A stretch of DNA of 64,000 nucleotides from the NCBI RefSeq assembly GCF_004681185.1, contig NZ_SRIF01000006.1, positions 62,001-126,000 on the forward strand, written 5' to 3'. Shown in pieces: positions 43,692 through 52,273 of this stretch (position 1 is the first letter of the stretch; every line of letters starts with the position of its first letter). The notes beneath the pieces were generated by a model. It was not told where the DNA came from. It did not search any database and saw nothing but the letters and a program-made list of their open reading frames with translations. The DNA is from Haloarcula amylovorans (GTDB lineage Archaea > Halobacteriota > Halobacteria > Halobacteriales > Haloarculaceae). A program made the translations under genes and the position numbers.

Positions 43692-43901
43692 TCAGGGGGT
43701 TGATTCCAGCAGCTTCGCGAATGGATCCCAGTTGAAGTAGATAAACGCGGCTGAGGCCACGAGCATTACCACGAGCATGCCGAGGCTCATGAGGCTAATT
43801 ACAAACGTGCCAGTTCCGGGTTCGATATAGGGAACCGACAGCCCCAGCAGTGCGAGCAATACGAGGCTTGAGGCAAAGATGGCCCGCCAAATCGTAGTCA
43901 T
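43692..43901 (-). CDS. Small two-helix membrane protein
   Basis: 69 residues with two hydrophobic helices (AIFASSLVLLALLGLSVPYI and FVISLMSLGMLVVMLVASAA) and a short hydrophilic end with WDPFAKLLES. Its ATG overlaps the TGA of the preceding 35-codon frame by 4 bases. It may be an accessory of the ABC importer. I do not recognise the family. Confidence 0.65.
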   Translation of the reverse strand: MTTIWRAIFASSLVLLALLGLSVPYIEPGTGTFVISLMSLGMLVVMLVASAAFIYFNWDPFAKLLESTP

Positions 43902-44005
43902 CGGACTGCCCTCCGAACGCGCTCTCCGAACGCGACTCTCTGGACAGATGCGTCGCCAACTGTTCGGGAAATCATTTCGGCCATTTTGGCACCGTGGTTA
44001 GTCAT
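43898..44005 (-). CDS. 35-codon micro-ORF between oppF-like gene and membrane protein
   Basis: Reads MTNHGAKMAEMISRTVGDAS and VQRVAFGERVRRAVR, basic at the end. The ATG at 44005 lies inside the last codons of the OppF-type gene (stop 43998-44000), and its TGA overlaps the ATG of the next gene (ATGA). This chained overlap suits translational coupling: a real peptide, or a relay frame that carries ribosomes to the membrane-protein start. Too short for homology. Confidence 0.4.
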   Translation of the reverse strand: MTNHGAKMAEMISRTVGDASVQRVAFGERVRRAVR

Positions 44006-45137
44006 CACTGATTGGTGGGGTTTCCGCACTCTCGACACCTTCGAGTGGCTCGCTGTCCCAGTATTCATGGTCAAGATCGGTCCGGTGGCAGGCCGCACAG
44101 CGGGTGCCTGGCTCGCCAGCTTCCGCGCCGAGCGCAGGCTTATCGGTCTTACACGCTTCACGTGCTTCGGGACACCGAGTGTGGAACCGACAGCCCGATG
44201 GCGGGTCCACTGGGTCCGGAATGTCGATAGACCGGACCGGTGGGTCGACCATCTTCTGCTGGCTTGGGTCTAGGTCGGCAGTTGCCCACCGCAACACTCG
44301 TGAGTACGGGTGTTTCGGGTCGTTCAGAACCTCCTCAGGTGGCCCGATCTCGATGATTTCTCCCAAGTACATGATGCCGATTCGGCCATCGGCCTTCTCG
44401 GCGAGGTAGCGGGCGTTCGACAACGTGTGCGAGATGAACACGAAGGAGGTGTTGAACTGCTCTTGCAGCTCCAACAGCAGATCCATCGTTTCGACCCGGA
44501 GAGATACGTCAAGTGCCGACACGGCCTCGTCGGCGAGAATGACGTCAGGGTTCATCAATAACGCCCGGACCAGTGCCACACGCTGTTGTTCCCCGCCGCT
44601 CAGCTGGTGAGGGAACCGATGAGCGTACTCTTGTGGTGGCTCCATCCCGACCCGGTCCAATAGTGCAAAGATTCGCGCCCGTCGGTCTTCAGTCGACATC
44701 TCCGGATCCCAGCGCTTCAATGGCGCTTCGAGTGATGTCAGTACCTTCTGGTTGGGGTTGAGTGACCCACCGGGGTCCTGATGGATGATCTGCAGAGCCT
44801 TTCGGATATCGCCGTACGGGATCTCCACGTCACCTTTCCCGTCTTTGGCGTCCCAGACGTCTTGGCCCCGGTACTTTACGCTCCCTTCGGTCGGGCGTTG
44901 GACACCAATAATCGTCTTGCCAAGCGTCGTTTTCCCACAGCCGGACTCGCCGACCAGCGCCAACACGTCGTTTTCTGGGATATCGATAGAGATCCCATCG
45001 ACTGCTCGGACCTGCGGTGCGTCTTTCCGCAACGAGTCGATGAACCCCTGTTCTTTCTCGAAGTGAACCGAGACGTCTTCGAGCGACATCACGATATCCT
45101 CGTCGTCGCTCTGCTCGGGAGACGAACGTCCGCTCAT
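43998..45137 (-). CDS. Oligopeptide/oligosaccharide ABC transporter ATPase, OppF type
   Basis: 379 residues. Walker A is GESGCGKTT, signature LSGGEQQRVALVRA, Walker B VILADEAVSALD, switch His in FISHTLS. The C-terminal oligopeptide/dipeptide domain has a CRFHTRCPEAREAC cluster, which binds an iron-sulfur cluster in some OppD/DppD/F proteins. It starts by a 4-bp overlap with the OppD-type gene. Works as a heterodimer with OppD to drive uptake. Confidence 0.92.
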   Translation of the reverse strand: MSGRSSPEQSDDEDIVMSLEDVSVHFEKEQGFIDSLRKDAPQVRAVDGISIDIPENDVLALVGESGCGKTTLGKTIIGVQRPTEGSVKYRGQDVWDAKDGKGDVEIPYGDIRKALQIIHQDPGGSLNPNQKVLTSLEAPLKRWDPEMSTEDRRARIFALLDRVGMEPPQEYAHRFPHQLSGGEQQRVALVRALLMNPDVILADEAVSALDVSLRVETMDLLLELQEQFNTSFVFISHTLSNARYLAEKADGRIGIMYLGEIIEIGPPEEVLNDPKHPYSRVLRWATADLDPSQQKMVDPPVRSIDIPDPVDPPSGCRFHTRCPEAREACKTDKPALGAEAGEPGTRCAACHRTDLDHEYWDSEPLEGVESAETPPISDD

Positions 45138-46186
45138 TGTTCAACCACCTCGGCTTCCATCGGCACAGCCTCCTCGGCCTCGTCATGGTGGAAACAGGCG
45201 CTCTCCTGGTCGTCTGCCACTTGGAACCATCCTGGTTGCTCTTCGTGACACTCCTCGGTCGCCAGCGGACACCGTGGCGCGTAATGACACCCAGCCGGTG
45301 CGTGGGCTGGATTCGGTGCCGTCCCTTCGATGGGTTGCATTGTCGACAATGGCGCATCTAGATTGGGGACAGCCTTCAGGAGCGCTCGTGTGTATGGGTG
45401 CTGGGAGTTTCTAACGATTTGTTCAGTTGGCCCGACTTCCGCTAGTTTGAACGCGTAGAGAATCGCCAATCGGTCGGACAGTCCGGCCACGAGCGGTAAG
45501 TCGTGCGTGATGAACAGTATCGAGAGTTCGTACTTCTCCTTGATGTCATCAAGCAGGCTCAAAATCGAGCGCTGCATTAGCAGGTCTAGCGCTGCCGTCG
45601 GCTCGTCCATCAACAGCACCTTCGGCTCCAGTACCAGTGACAGCGCGATAAGCGCCCGCTGGCTCATCCCGCCCGACAACTCGTAGGAGTAGGAATCGAG
45701 TACCCGGTCCGGATCCAGATAGAGGTCCGAGAGAAGTTCACGGGCCCGTTCCATCCCCTCGCCGATGTCGTAATCGTGGGCTTCGAGTGTTTCTTCGAAG
45801 TGCCCGCGAATCTTCATCGTCGGGTTGAACGAGGAGAGGGCACCCTGGAACACCATCGAGATCTCCTCCCAGCGGAGTTGTTTCAACTCTTCGTCGCTCA
45901 ACTCGAGGACGTTCACCGGATCGTCGCCTTTCTCGGGGTAGTATCGTATCTCTCCGGTCGTAATGCCGGGCTCTTCGACGGCGTCCATCATCGCGTTGGC
46001 AAGCATCGATTTGCCGGATCCGGATTCGCCGACGACGCCGAGTATCTCCCCCCGTCGGAGGTCGATACTTGCGTCGTCCAGTACCATTGCGTCTCTGTGC
46101 TCTAAGTCGTAGGTGACGCTGACGTTGCGGGCCTCGAGAATCGGATCCGCCGCGTCGCGCCCTGTCTTGTTAGCAGGTCGTGACAT
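45134..46186 (-). CDS. Oligopeptide/oligosaccharide ABC transporter ATPase, OppD type
   Basis: About 350 residues. Walker A is GESGSGKSM, signature YELSGGMSQRALIALSL, Walker B VLLMDEPTAALD, switch His in FITHDLPLV, and a C-terminal CHYAPRCPLATEEC cluster. I set the start at the ATG at 46186 (MSRPANKTG) because GGAGG sits 8 bases before it; the frame runs 28 codons further upstream into the permease gene. Partner of the OppF-type ATPase. Confidence 0.92.
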   Translation of the reverse strand: MSRPANKTGRDAADPILEARNVSVTYDLEHRDAMVLDDASIDLRRGEILGVVGESGSGKSMLANAMMDAVEEPGITTGEIRYYPEKGDDPVNVLELSDEELKQLRWEEISMVFQGALSSFNPTMKIRGHFEETLEAHDYDIGEGMERARELLSDLYLDPDRVLDSYSYELSGGMSQRALIALSLVLEPKVLLMDEPTAALDLLMQRSILSLLDDIKEKYELSILFITHDLPLVAGLSDRLAILYAFKLAEVGPTEQIVRNSQHPYTRALLKAVPNLDAPLSTMQPIEGTAPNPAHAPAGCHYAPRCPLATEECHEEQPGWFQVADDQESACFHHDEAEEAVPMEAEVVEQ

Positions 46187-46187
46187 G

Positions 46188-47375
46188 TTAGTTACCTCCA
46201 GCGGTCGACATTTCGCGTGCGGTGGCAGACGTCGTTGGCGGATCACCGTCTTCGTCGTCATCGCCGTCATCGCCGCTGCTGATCGATTTGGCGTGCCGAG
46301 CGCGAACTCGGGGATTGAAGATGCGGTCGGCTCCCTGCGCCAACAGCGTCAGTCCGAGTGCGAGGAAGATGATGGTCAGCATCGGCATCAACAGCCAGTG
46401 GAAGGCTAACGGGGATGATACGGCACCCGCTCGTTCGACAGCCGCGTTCATCATCACGCCCCAGTTGACGTTGTTGTACGGCAGCACGCCCAGGAAGTAC
46501 AGGCCAACCGAGCCGAAGATGACCGCACGGGCCTGCTGGACGAAGTTCATCGTGATGTACGGCATCAGATTGGGGATGATGTCGCTGGTGATGATCGTGG
46601 GCGTCTCTATCCCCATGATACGCGATGCCTCGACGTATTCGGAGTCGCGGAGCGTCAGGACCTGTGACCTGATCGCACGGCCGAGACCGGCCCACGCATT
46701 CACCGTGATGAGGATCCCGATGACCGCAGGGTTCCCCTTGATCTGGAGCGCGGCTGCCAGGACGATAGTCAGCGGCAGTCCCGGGATGGTCATCATGATG
46801 TCGGTGACCGTCATCAGGGCACTGTCCGTCCGTCCACCCTTGTATCCGGCCAGTGTGCCAACGGCCGTTCCGAGGACGACGGTGAACACGGCGCCCGAAG
46901 CGATCATGATGAGCATCGACGGAGTCGCGTGGATGATTTGAGCGAAGATGTCCTCACCGGACGCTGTCGTCCCAAGTGGGTACTGGAGCGACCGGAACGC
47001 CCCGATAAGCCGGGGTCCTTGGTTGGGTTGCGGGGCGGTGACCACCAGCGGGCCAATCGTCCCCATCAACAGGTACAGGAGAACGATGAGAGCACCGGTT
47101 CGAGCTCGCCAGTCATCCCAGACGATACGGGCAGGAGCCAGGATCTTCTCATCGAACCACTGCCGACGACGTTCGGCCGTCGTCATCGAGACGTCGGCCA
47201 TCTGTTCGAACTCGGAAACCGTTCCGCCGTCAGTCAGCGCCTGCCCCTTCTGGTCGTGGCCAGTGATTGACGAACGAGGGGGGGTGCCGGACTGGTGGTC
47301 CTCGACAGACTCACTACCGACGGTGTCGACGCCCGGGTCGGCATCTGCCGAGTCGTTTCCATCAGTAGGATTCAC
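46188..47375 (-). CDS. ABC transporter permease, OppC type
   Basis: 395 residues. A ~95-residue hydrophilic, acidic N-terminus precedes the OppC_N helix (ARTGALIVLLYLLMGTIGPL) and five helices with an EAA-type loop (YVEASRIMGIETPTIITSDI). The acidic tail (GDDGDDDEDG) is typically haloarchaeal. I choose the GTG at 47375 rather than the ATG at 47405, because a strong AAGGAGGTG lies 7 bases before the GTG. It overlaps the OppB-type gene's end by 14 bp. Forms the channel with OppB. Confidence 0.9.
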   Translation of the reverse strand: MNPTDGNDSADADPGVDTVGSESVEDHQSGTPPRSSITGHDQKGQALTDGGTVSEFEQMADVSMTTAERRRQWFDEKILAPARIVWDDWRARTGALIVLLYLLMGTIGPLVVTAPQPNQGPRLIGAFRSLQYPLGTTASGEDIFAQIIHATPSMLIMIASGAVFTVVLGTAVGTLAGYKGGRTDSALMTVTDIMMTIPGLPLTIVLAAALQIKGNPAVIGILITVNAWAGLGRAIRSQVLTLRDSEYVEASRIMGIETPTIITSDIIPNLMPYITMNFVQQARAVIFGSVGLYFLGVLPYNNVNWGVMMNAAVERAGAVSSPLAFHWLLMPMLTIIFLALGLTLLAQGADRIFNPRVRARHAKSISSGDDGDDDEDGDPPTTSATAREMSTAGGN

Positions 47376-48369
47376 GCGACCCACCTCCTTTGGCGCGTGG
47401 ATCAAGCCACCCGTAAGTGAGGTCCGCGATGGTGATGCCGATGACCATTGCGACCGTAATGAGGATGAACCCGCCCATCATCAACGGATAGTCACGGGCG
47501 TGGATCGCCTGAATCAGGTAGAACCCGACGCCCGGGTACGCGAAGATGTTCTCGATGATGACCGCGCCGCCGAAGACGGTCCCGATAGCGATCATCAGAC
47601 CGGTATACATCGGCAGGATGGCGTTTCGAGCGACGTATCGGATGGCGATACGTCGAGTCGGCAATCCACGCAGCCGAGCCACACGAAGGTAATCTTCCCC
47701 GAGGACACGGATACTATTGCCTCGCATCGAGAGCGCCCAGCCGCCAAAGCCGACGAGAGCCATCGACAGGATGGGTAATACCCCGTGATAGAGGACACTC
47801 GTCAAGAAGGGGATATTGAATCCTGTCGTCAACTCAGACGCGTAGCGTCCGCCAGTCGGAAACAGCTGGAAACGGTAGCCAAGGAACGCGATGAGCAGCA
47901 AAGCGATCACGTAGCTCGGGGTGGAGTTGAGGAACAATCCGATGCCCGTACTGGCGATGTCGAACGACGATCCTTCCTTGTATGCCATGAACGCACCGAG
48001 CGAGATGCCAACAGTGAATGCCAGAAACAGGGCCGACGCCGTCAGGAACACTGTCCATGGAATCGCCGGACCGATAACGCTCGCGACGGGCTCCTCGTAC
48101 CAGATCGACCGCCCGAAGTCTCCTTGGACCATCGCGGTCATATAGTCGAGATACTGTACGTACATCGGCTCGTCGACGGCGATGTTGGTCTGGGCGGCGA
48201 TACGGCGGTTGATCTCGGCCGACGACAGATCGCTGCCTTGCTTGATCATCTCTGCCCGAAGGTAATCCATTGGGCCACCGGGGAGCAGCCGAATGAGGCC
48301 GAAGCTCGCCGACACTACCACGAGGATGGTGAGCAGCGATTGTCCCAATCTCTTTAAGACATAGTTCAT
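47362..48369 (-). CDS. ABC transporter permease, OppB type
   Basis: 335 residues. The N-terminal helix is followed by the family's FGLIRLLPGGPMDYL, then five further helices and the loop YLRVARLRGLPTRRIAIRYV. The extracellular loop includes IDEPMYVQYLDYMTAMVQGD, also typical. Begins 11 bp after the binding-protein gene and overlaps the OppC-type gene. Confidence 0.92.
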   Translation of the reverse strand: MNYVLKRLGQSLLTILVVVSASFGLIRLLPGGPMDYLRAEMIKQGSDLSSAEINRRIAAQTNIAVDEPMYVQYLDYMTAMVQGDFGRSIWYEEPVASVIGPAIPWTVFLTASALFLAFTVGISLGAFMAYKEGSSFDIASTGIGLFLNSTPSYVIALLLIAFLGYRFQLFPTGGRYASELTTGFNIPFLTSVLYHGVLPILSMALVGFGGWALSMRGNSIRVLGEDYLRVARLRGLPTRRIAIRYVARNAILPMYTGLMIAIGTVFGGAVIIENIFAYPGVGFYLIQAIHARDYPLMMGGFILITVAMVIGITIADLTYGWLDPRAKGGGSRESY

Positions 48370-48380
48370 TCGTATTCTCC

Positions 48381-50240
48381 TTAGTTTCCAGCCGTGGACA
48401 GGTCCGAGACGAGCGATGCAGGGGCGACGGTCTGCCCGTCACGCAACTGGTCGTTCAGAACCGGTGCTTCAAGCTCACTGGGCATATTCCAGGAGTTCGC
48501 CGCGTCGGAACTGTCGAACAGGAACTTGAAGTGGAAGTACGGGTGTGACTGGTTGTACGATGCCCAGCCCTGCAGCCCGACGACAAAGTCGGCGTTCGAG
48601 TAGTCTTTACCCCAGTAGGTTGAGGTGTCTTTCATCACACTCTCGGCCTGGATGCCGAACTGCTTGAGCTGTGAGACGACGGTTTCCGCACCTGCAACCC
48701 AGTCAGAGAACCCAGACGGACCCTTGATTGGGATGCGGAGCGGGTTACCGTCTTTCTTCCACGTCCCACCCTGCTTCTGGTAGCCAGCGTCCTGAAGCAG
48801 CGCAGCGGCCTTCTCTGTCTGAGACGTACTTCGTCCGTACGTCTCAAACTGGTTGGTGACCCCCTTGAGCCAGGTCCCCTCGACCTGCCCACTGAATTCG
48901 CTGGTCAAACCACTCGGGTACGTGACCGCGATTTTCGAGTTTGTGCCGGCGCCGGAATTCCCGGCAACCGCCTCACGATTAACCACGTGGGCGATTGCCT
49001 TGCGGACGCGCACGTCGTTGACCGGTTCTCGCTCGTGGTTGAACAGGAGGCCGAGTCCCCAGTGTCTCGGGATGAGGCTGACCTGCACCGAGTCCGGAAG
49101 TTGGCGCAGCTTGTTGCTCGGCATGAACAGTGTCGCCGACCCGTCCGTCTCGTTGTTTATGAGGGCGTTCCAGCGGCTCTGGTTCGACGGCTTGTAGCGG
49201 TACTCCACCTCGGGGTAGTTGATATTACCCGCGTCAGGATGATTCTCGAACTTCGTGAGGAGCGTCCGCTGGCTGTCGGCGTCTTCAAACTGGAAGGGGC
49301 CGGAGCCAACCGGGTCCGTGACGGCCATCCCCGTGAGTTCGCCGACGATTGTCGACCGCTCATCTTGTGATCCCGCCTCGTCGAGCCGAGTCACGAACTC
49401 GCCATAAGTTCCCTCGTGGGCCGAGAGATACTTCGGCTGGATGTACGGCAGGACGACGTCCTCGTTGAACGCTTTGACGAGCGAAACTTCGGCGGTCGTC
49501 TTGTTGGGTGCAGTGATGCGGTCGGCGACCTTCCCCTCGTCATCAGGCGCGACGAACTCTCCGAGGTTACCGCCGGTATAGATGTCGAGCTTGAGTTGGT
49601 TCACCACATCCGTCGCCGTGATCGAACTCCCGTCGTGCCAGACACCATCGTCACGGACGTTCAGTGTAAGCGTCTTGCCATCGAGCGACCAATCCGTGAT
49701 GACATATCCTCTGTACTCCTGGCTGGAGAGCTCGTACTCCATGAACCGGTCGAACATCATCCGGCGTCCCTCTGCGAAATTCTTCGCGTTCCAAGGGTTG
49801 TACTGGGAGTCCGCAGGAACAGCCCACTGTGCCAGCGTCAGTCGCTTATCGTCAGAGCCGTTCGCGCTCGTCCACTCGCCCTCCCGTGGGAGCCACTCGG
49901 TCGGCCAGTAGGACTGAATCTTCGAGCTGTCCTTCGAGGGGACGTTCCAATCGTCGGTCGTCTGGAAAGACTGTGCAAGCTTCTCCTGAAGTGGCAATAC
50001 AGGTAGTGTCTGGTTAGTAACGTAGGCTAACTCTTGGATTAATCCCAGCGACTCGTCGCCAACATCGATAGATGTGGACTCTACGTCGGAGTTACTCTCT
50101 GTCGGGGTGTCATCTACCGCTTGTTGGCCGCCACAACCCGCAAGCCCTGCTGCGAGTCCTGTTGCACCGATTGCCTGAACAAATCGACGGCGTGTGAATT
50201 GCTGCCCGTTGAGCTCGCTGTTGTCGTGCCCGTCCATCAT
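48381..50240 (-). CDS. ABC transporter solute-binding lipoprotein, family 5 (OppA-like)
   Basis: 619 residues. The N-terminus has a Tat motif (FTRRRFVQAIG) and lipobox LAGC, so Cys36 is the likely lipid anchor. The family-5 features AVPADSQYNPWNAKNF, then DGKTLTLNVRDDGVWHDGS and NDVRVRKAIAHVVNREAVA (the LRQA-like block) are present. Family-5 proteins bind peptides but in archaea and Thermotogales several bind oligosaccharides; the divergent alpha-glucosidases argue for a glucan oligomer here (inference). First gene of the operon; TATA-like DNA sits ~30 bp upstream. Confidence 0.9.
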   Translation of the reverse strand: MMDGHDNSELNGQQFTRRRFVQAIGATGLAAGLAGCGGQQAVDDTPTESNSDVESTSIDVGDESLGLIQELAYVTNQTLPVLPLQEKLAQSFQTTDDWNVPSKDSSKIQSYWPTEWLPREGEWTSANGSDDKRLTLAQWAVPADSQYNPWNAKNFAEGRRMMFDRFMEYELSSQEYRGYVITDWSLDGKTLTLNVRDDGVWHDGSSITATDVVNQLKLDIYTGGNLGEFVAPDDEGKVADRITAPNKTTAEVSLVKAFNEDVVLPYIQPKYLSAHEGTYGEFVTRLDEAGSQDERSTIVGELTGMAVTDPVGSGPFQFEDADSQRTLLTKFENHPDAGNINYPEVEYRYKPSNQSRWNALINNETDGSATLFMPSNKLRQLPDSVQVSLIPRHWGLGLLFNHEREPVNDVRVRKAIAHVVNREAVAGNSGAGTNSKIAVTYPSGLTSEFSGQVEGTWLKGVTNQFETYGRSTSQTEKAAALLQDAGYQKQGGTWKKDGNPLRIPIKGPSGFSDWVAGAETVVSQLKQFGIQAESVMKDTSTYWGKDYSNADFVVGLQGWASYNQSHPYFHFKFLFDSSDAANSWNMPSELEAPVLNDQLRDGQTVAPASLVSDLSTAGN

Positions 50241-50269
50241 AGACTATGGACAACTGTAGACTTCAAGGA

Positions 50270-50280
50270 CATAAAGGTTT
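50270..50280 (-). promoter_or_regulatory. TATA-like element of the OppA-type gene
   Basis: On the minus strand AAAACCTTTAT lies 30-40 bp before the ATG at 50240, fitting a nearly leaderless transcript. The intergenic 50241-50500 is shared with the divergent GH13 genes and includes a second AT-rich block (TTTATATCTTTAAG, 50316-50329). It has no other recognisable feature. Confidence 0.45.
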
Positions 50281-50500
50281 TGGAAATGCGGAAGAAGAAG
50301 AGCTTCAGGAATTTATATCTTTAAGTGGGAGCGGAGATAGCGTATTATCAGACGGGCAGATCGCCCTGGGATTACAGTATGAACGAACGGTACTCACGCG
50401 GACGAACAAGCAGAACCAAGAACAGGACGGCACGGACGTGCCTGAGAGATCAGCGTACCACACCAGCGCTGACGCAGCAGGATGGCAACACCGGTGATGG

Positions 50501-52246
50501 ATGGTGAGCAAGCTGGAGTCGAAGACGCTCGAACGATCCGACCGTCAGTGGTGGAAAGAAGCAGTCATCTATCAAATATACCCCCGGTCTTTCAACGATA
50601 GCGACGGCGATGGCATCGGCGATCTGCGGGGTGTGATAGAGAAGGTCAACTACCTCGACGACCTCGGTGTCGACGCCATCTGGCTCTGTCCGGTTTACAA
50701 GTCCCCGCAGGCCGACAACGGCTACGACATCAGTGACTATCGGGCCATCCACGAAGCCTACGGCGACATGGACGACTGGCGAGAACTGCTCAATATGCTC
50801 CATGAGCGAGACATGCGTCTCATCATGGACTTGGTGGTCAACCACACGTCCGACGAACACGAGTGGTTTCAGCAGTCCCGGCGCCGTGAGGGCGAGTTCG
50901 AGGAGTACTACATCTGGCGCGACGGTCGGTCAGCCAAAGAGGCCGACTACGACACCGCCGACGGCCCCGCCGACGAAGTCGCCCCCAACAACTGGGAATC
51001 GGTCTTCGGTGGGCCCGCGTGGGCGTACGACGAGGAGCGCAGCCAATGGTACCTCCACCTCTTCGACGAGACACAACCGGACTTGAATTGGCGCAACTCC
51101 GACGTCCGCGAGTCCGTCTACGAGATGATGAACTGGTGGCTCTCGCAGGGCATTGACGGGTTCCGGATGGACGTCATCAACCTTATTTCGAAGACGGAGG
51201 GTCTGCCGGACGGCGACGCGGAATCTGGGCATACCGGTGCGAAGCACTTCATCAATGGCCCGAACATCCACGACTACCTCCAAGAAATGCACACGGAGGT
51301 ACTCTCTGACGACTCGCTCCTGACCGTCGGAGAGACTCCGGGTGCACACGTCGACGACGCCCAGAAGTACGTCGGTGAGGACGGCGATGGTCTCTCGATG
51401 GTGTTCCAGTTCGAGCACGTCACGTTCGACCACGACGAGCACAAGTGGGATGCCGGTGACTGGTCGCTCGTCGAGTTCAAAGAGATCCTCTCGAAGTGGC
51501 AGAACGGCCTTGCCGAGGGCGGATGGAACAGTATCTACCTCAACAACCACGACCAGCCACGGATGGTCTCTCGCTTCGGCAACGACGGCGCGTATCGCAC
51601 CGAGAGTGCGAAACTGCTCGGGACGCTCACCCACACGCTTCAGGGGACGCCCTTCGTCTATCAGGGAGAGGAACTCGGGATGACGAATGCCGAGTTTGCG
51701 TCTCCCGAGGAACTCCGGGACGTCGAGGCGCTGAATTTCGTCGAGGAGGCCATCGAAGAAGGGGATGCCGCTTCCTACGACGATGTCCGAGATGCCATCG
51801 AGTATGTGGGGCGGGACAACGCCCGCACGCCGATGCAGTGGGACGATTCGGAGCACGCTGGCTTCACCGACGGTGAGCCGTGGATCGACTGCAACTCGAA
51901 CTACGAGACGGTTAACGTAGAGCACGCCCGTGCGAACGAAGGCTCCGTCTGGCACTACTACCGCGACCTCATCGAACTCCGCAAGGAGCACGACGTCCTC
52001 GTCTACGGCGAGTTCTCCCTCCTCTGTCCCAAGGACCCAACCGTCTTTGCCTACACGCGAACGCTCGGCGAGGAACGCGGCCTCGTGATCCTCAACTTCG
52101 ACCCCGAACCGGTCGAGTTCGAGGTGCCAGCCGACATCACGCTCGATGGACTCGAACTAGCTATCGCGAACGCCGATGTCCCGACGACGCCGCAATCGTC
52201 GTTTGAACTGGGTCCATACGAAGCGCGGGTCTACCTCACTTCGTAG
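50501..52246 (+). CDS. GH13 alpha-glucosidase, predicted oligo-1,6-glucosidase type
   Basis: 581 residues, cytoplasmic (no signal). Regions of GH13 enzymes are clear: WWKEAVIYQIYPRSFNDSDG at the N-terminus, DLVVNHTS, GIDGFRMDVINLIS (nucleophile D224), LLTVGETPG (acid/base E278) and YLNNHDQPR (D351). The residue after the nucleophile is Val225. In this subfamily Val there accompanies alpha-1,6 preference (isomaltases, oligo-1,6-glucosidases), Ala or Thr alpha-1,4. Hence I predict isomaltose/panose hydrolysis. A 27-bp gap separates it from the second GH13 gene; both diverge from the Opp-type operon. Confidence 0.92.
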   Translation: MVSKLESKTLERSDRQWWKEAVIYQIYPRSFNDSDGDGIGDLRGVIEKVNYLDDLGVDAIWLCPVYKSPQADNGYDISDYRAIHEAYGDMDDWRELLNMLHERDMRLIMDLVVNHTSDEHEWFQQSRRREGEFEEYYIWRDGRSAKEADYDTADGPADEVAPNNWESVFGGPAWAYDEERSQWYLHLFDETQPDLNWRNSDVRESVYEMMNWWLSQGIDGFRMDVINLISKTEGLPDGDAESGHTGAKHFINGPNIHDYLQEMHTEVLSDDSLLTVGETPGAHVDDAQKYVGEDGDGLSMVFQFEHVTFDHDEHKWDAGDWSLVEFKEILSKWQNGLAEGGWNSIYLNNHDQPRMVSRFGNDGAYRTESAKLLGTLTHTLQGTPFVYQGEELGMTNAEFASPEELRDVEALNFVEEAIEEGDAASYDDVRDAIEYVGRDNARTPMQWDDSEHAGFTDGEPWIDCNSNYETVNVEHARANEGSVWHYYRDLIELRKEHDVLVYGEFSLLCPKDPTVFAYTRTLGEERGLVILNFDPEPVEFEVPADITLDGLELAIANADVPTTPQSSFELGPYEARVYLTS

Positions 52247-52273
52247 CATCACGGATAAGCAAATAATCACAAC

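Noticed and set aside
47376..47405. ATG start for the OppC-type permease at 47405
   Set aside because: The GTG at 47375 has a strong AAGGAGGTG at ideal spacing, while the upstream codons (IHAPKEVGR) are the ribosome-binding region read as protein.
50930..51991. 353-codon minus-strand frame over the first GH13 gene
   Set aside because: Fully overlaps a convincing alpha-glucosidase and has no recognisable motif; a similar shadow (52574-53557) lies over the second.
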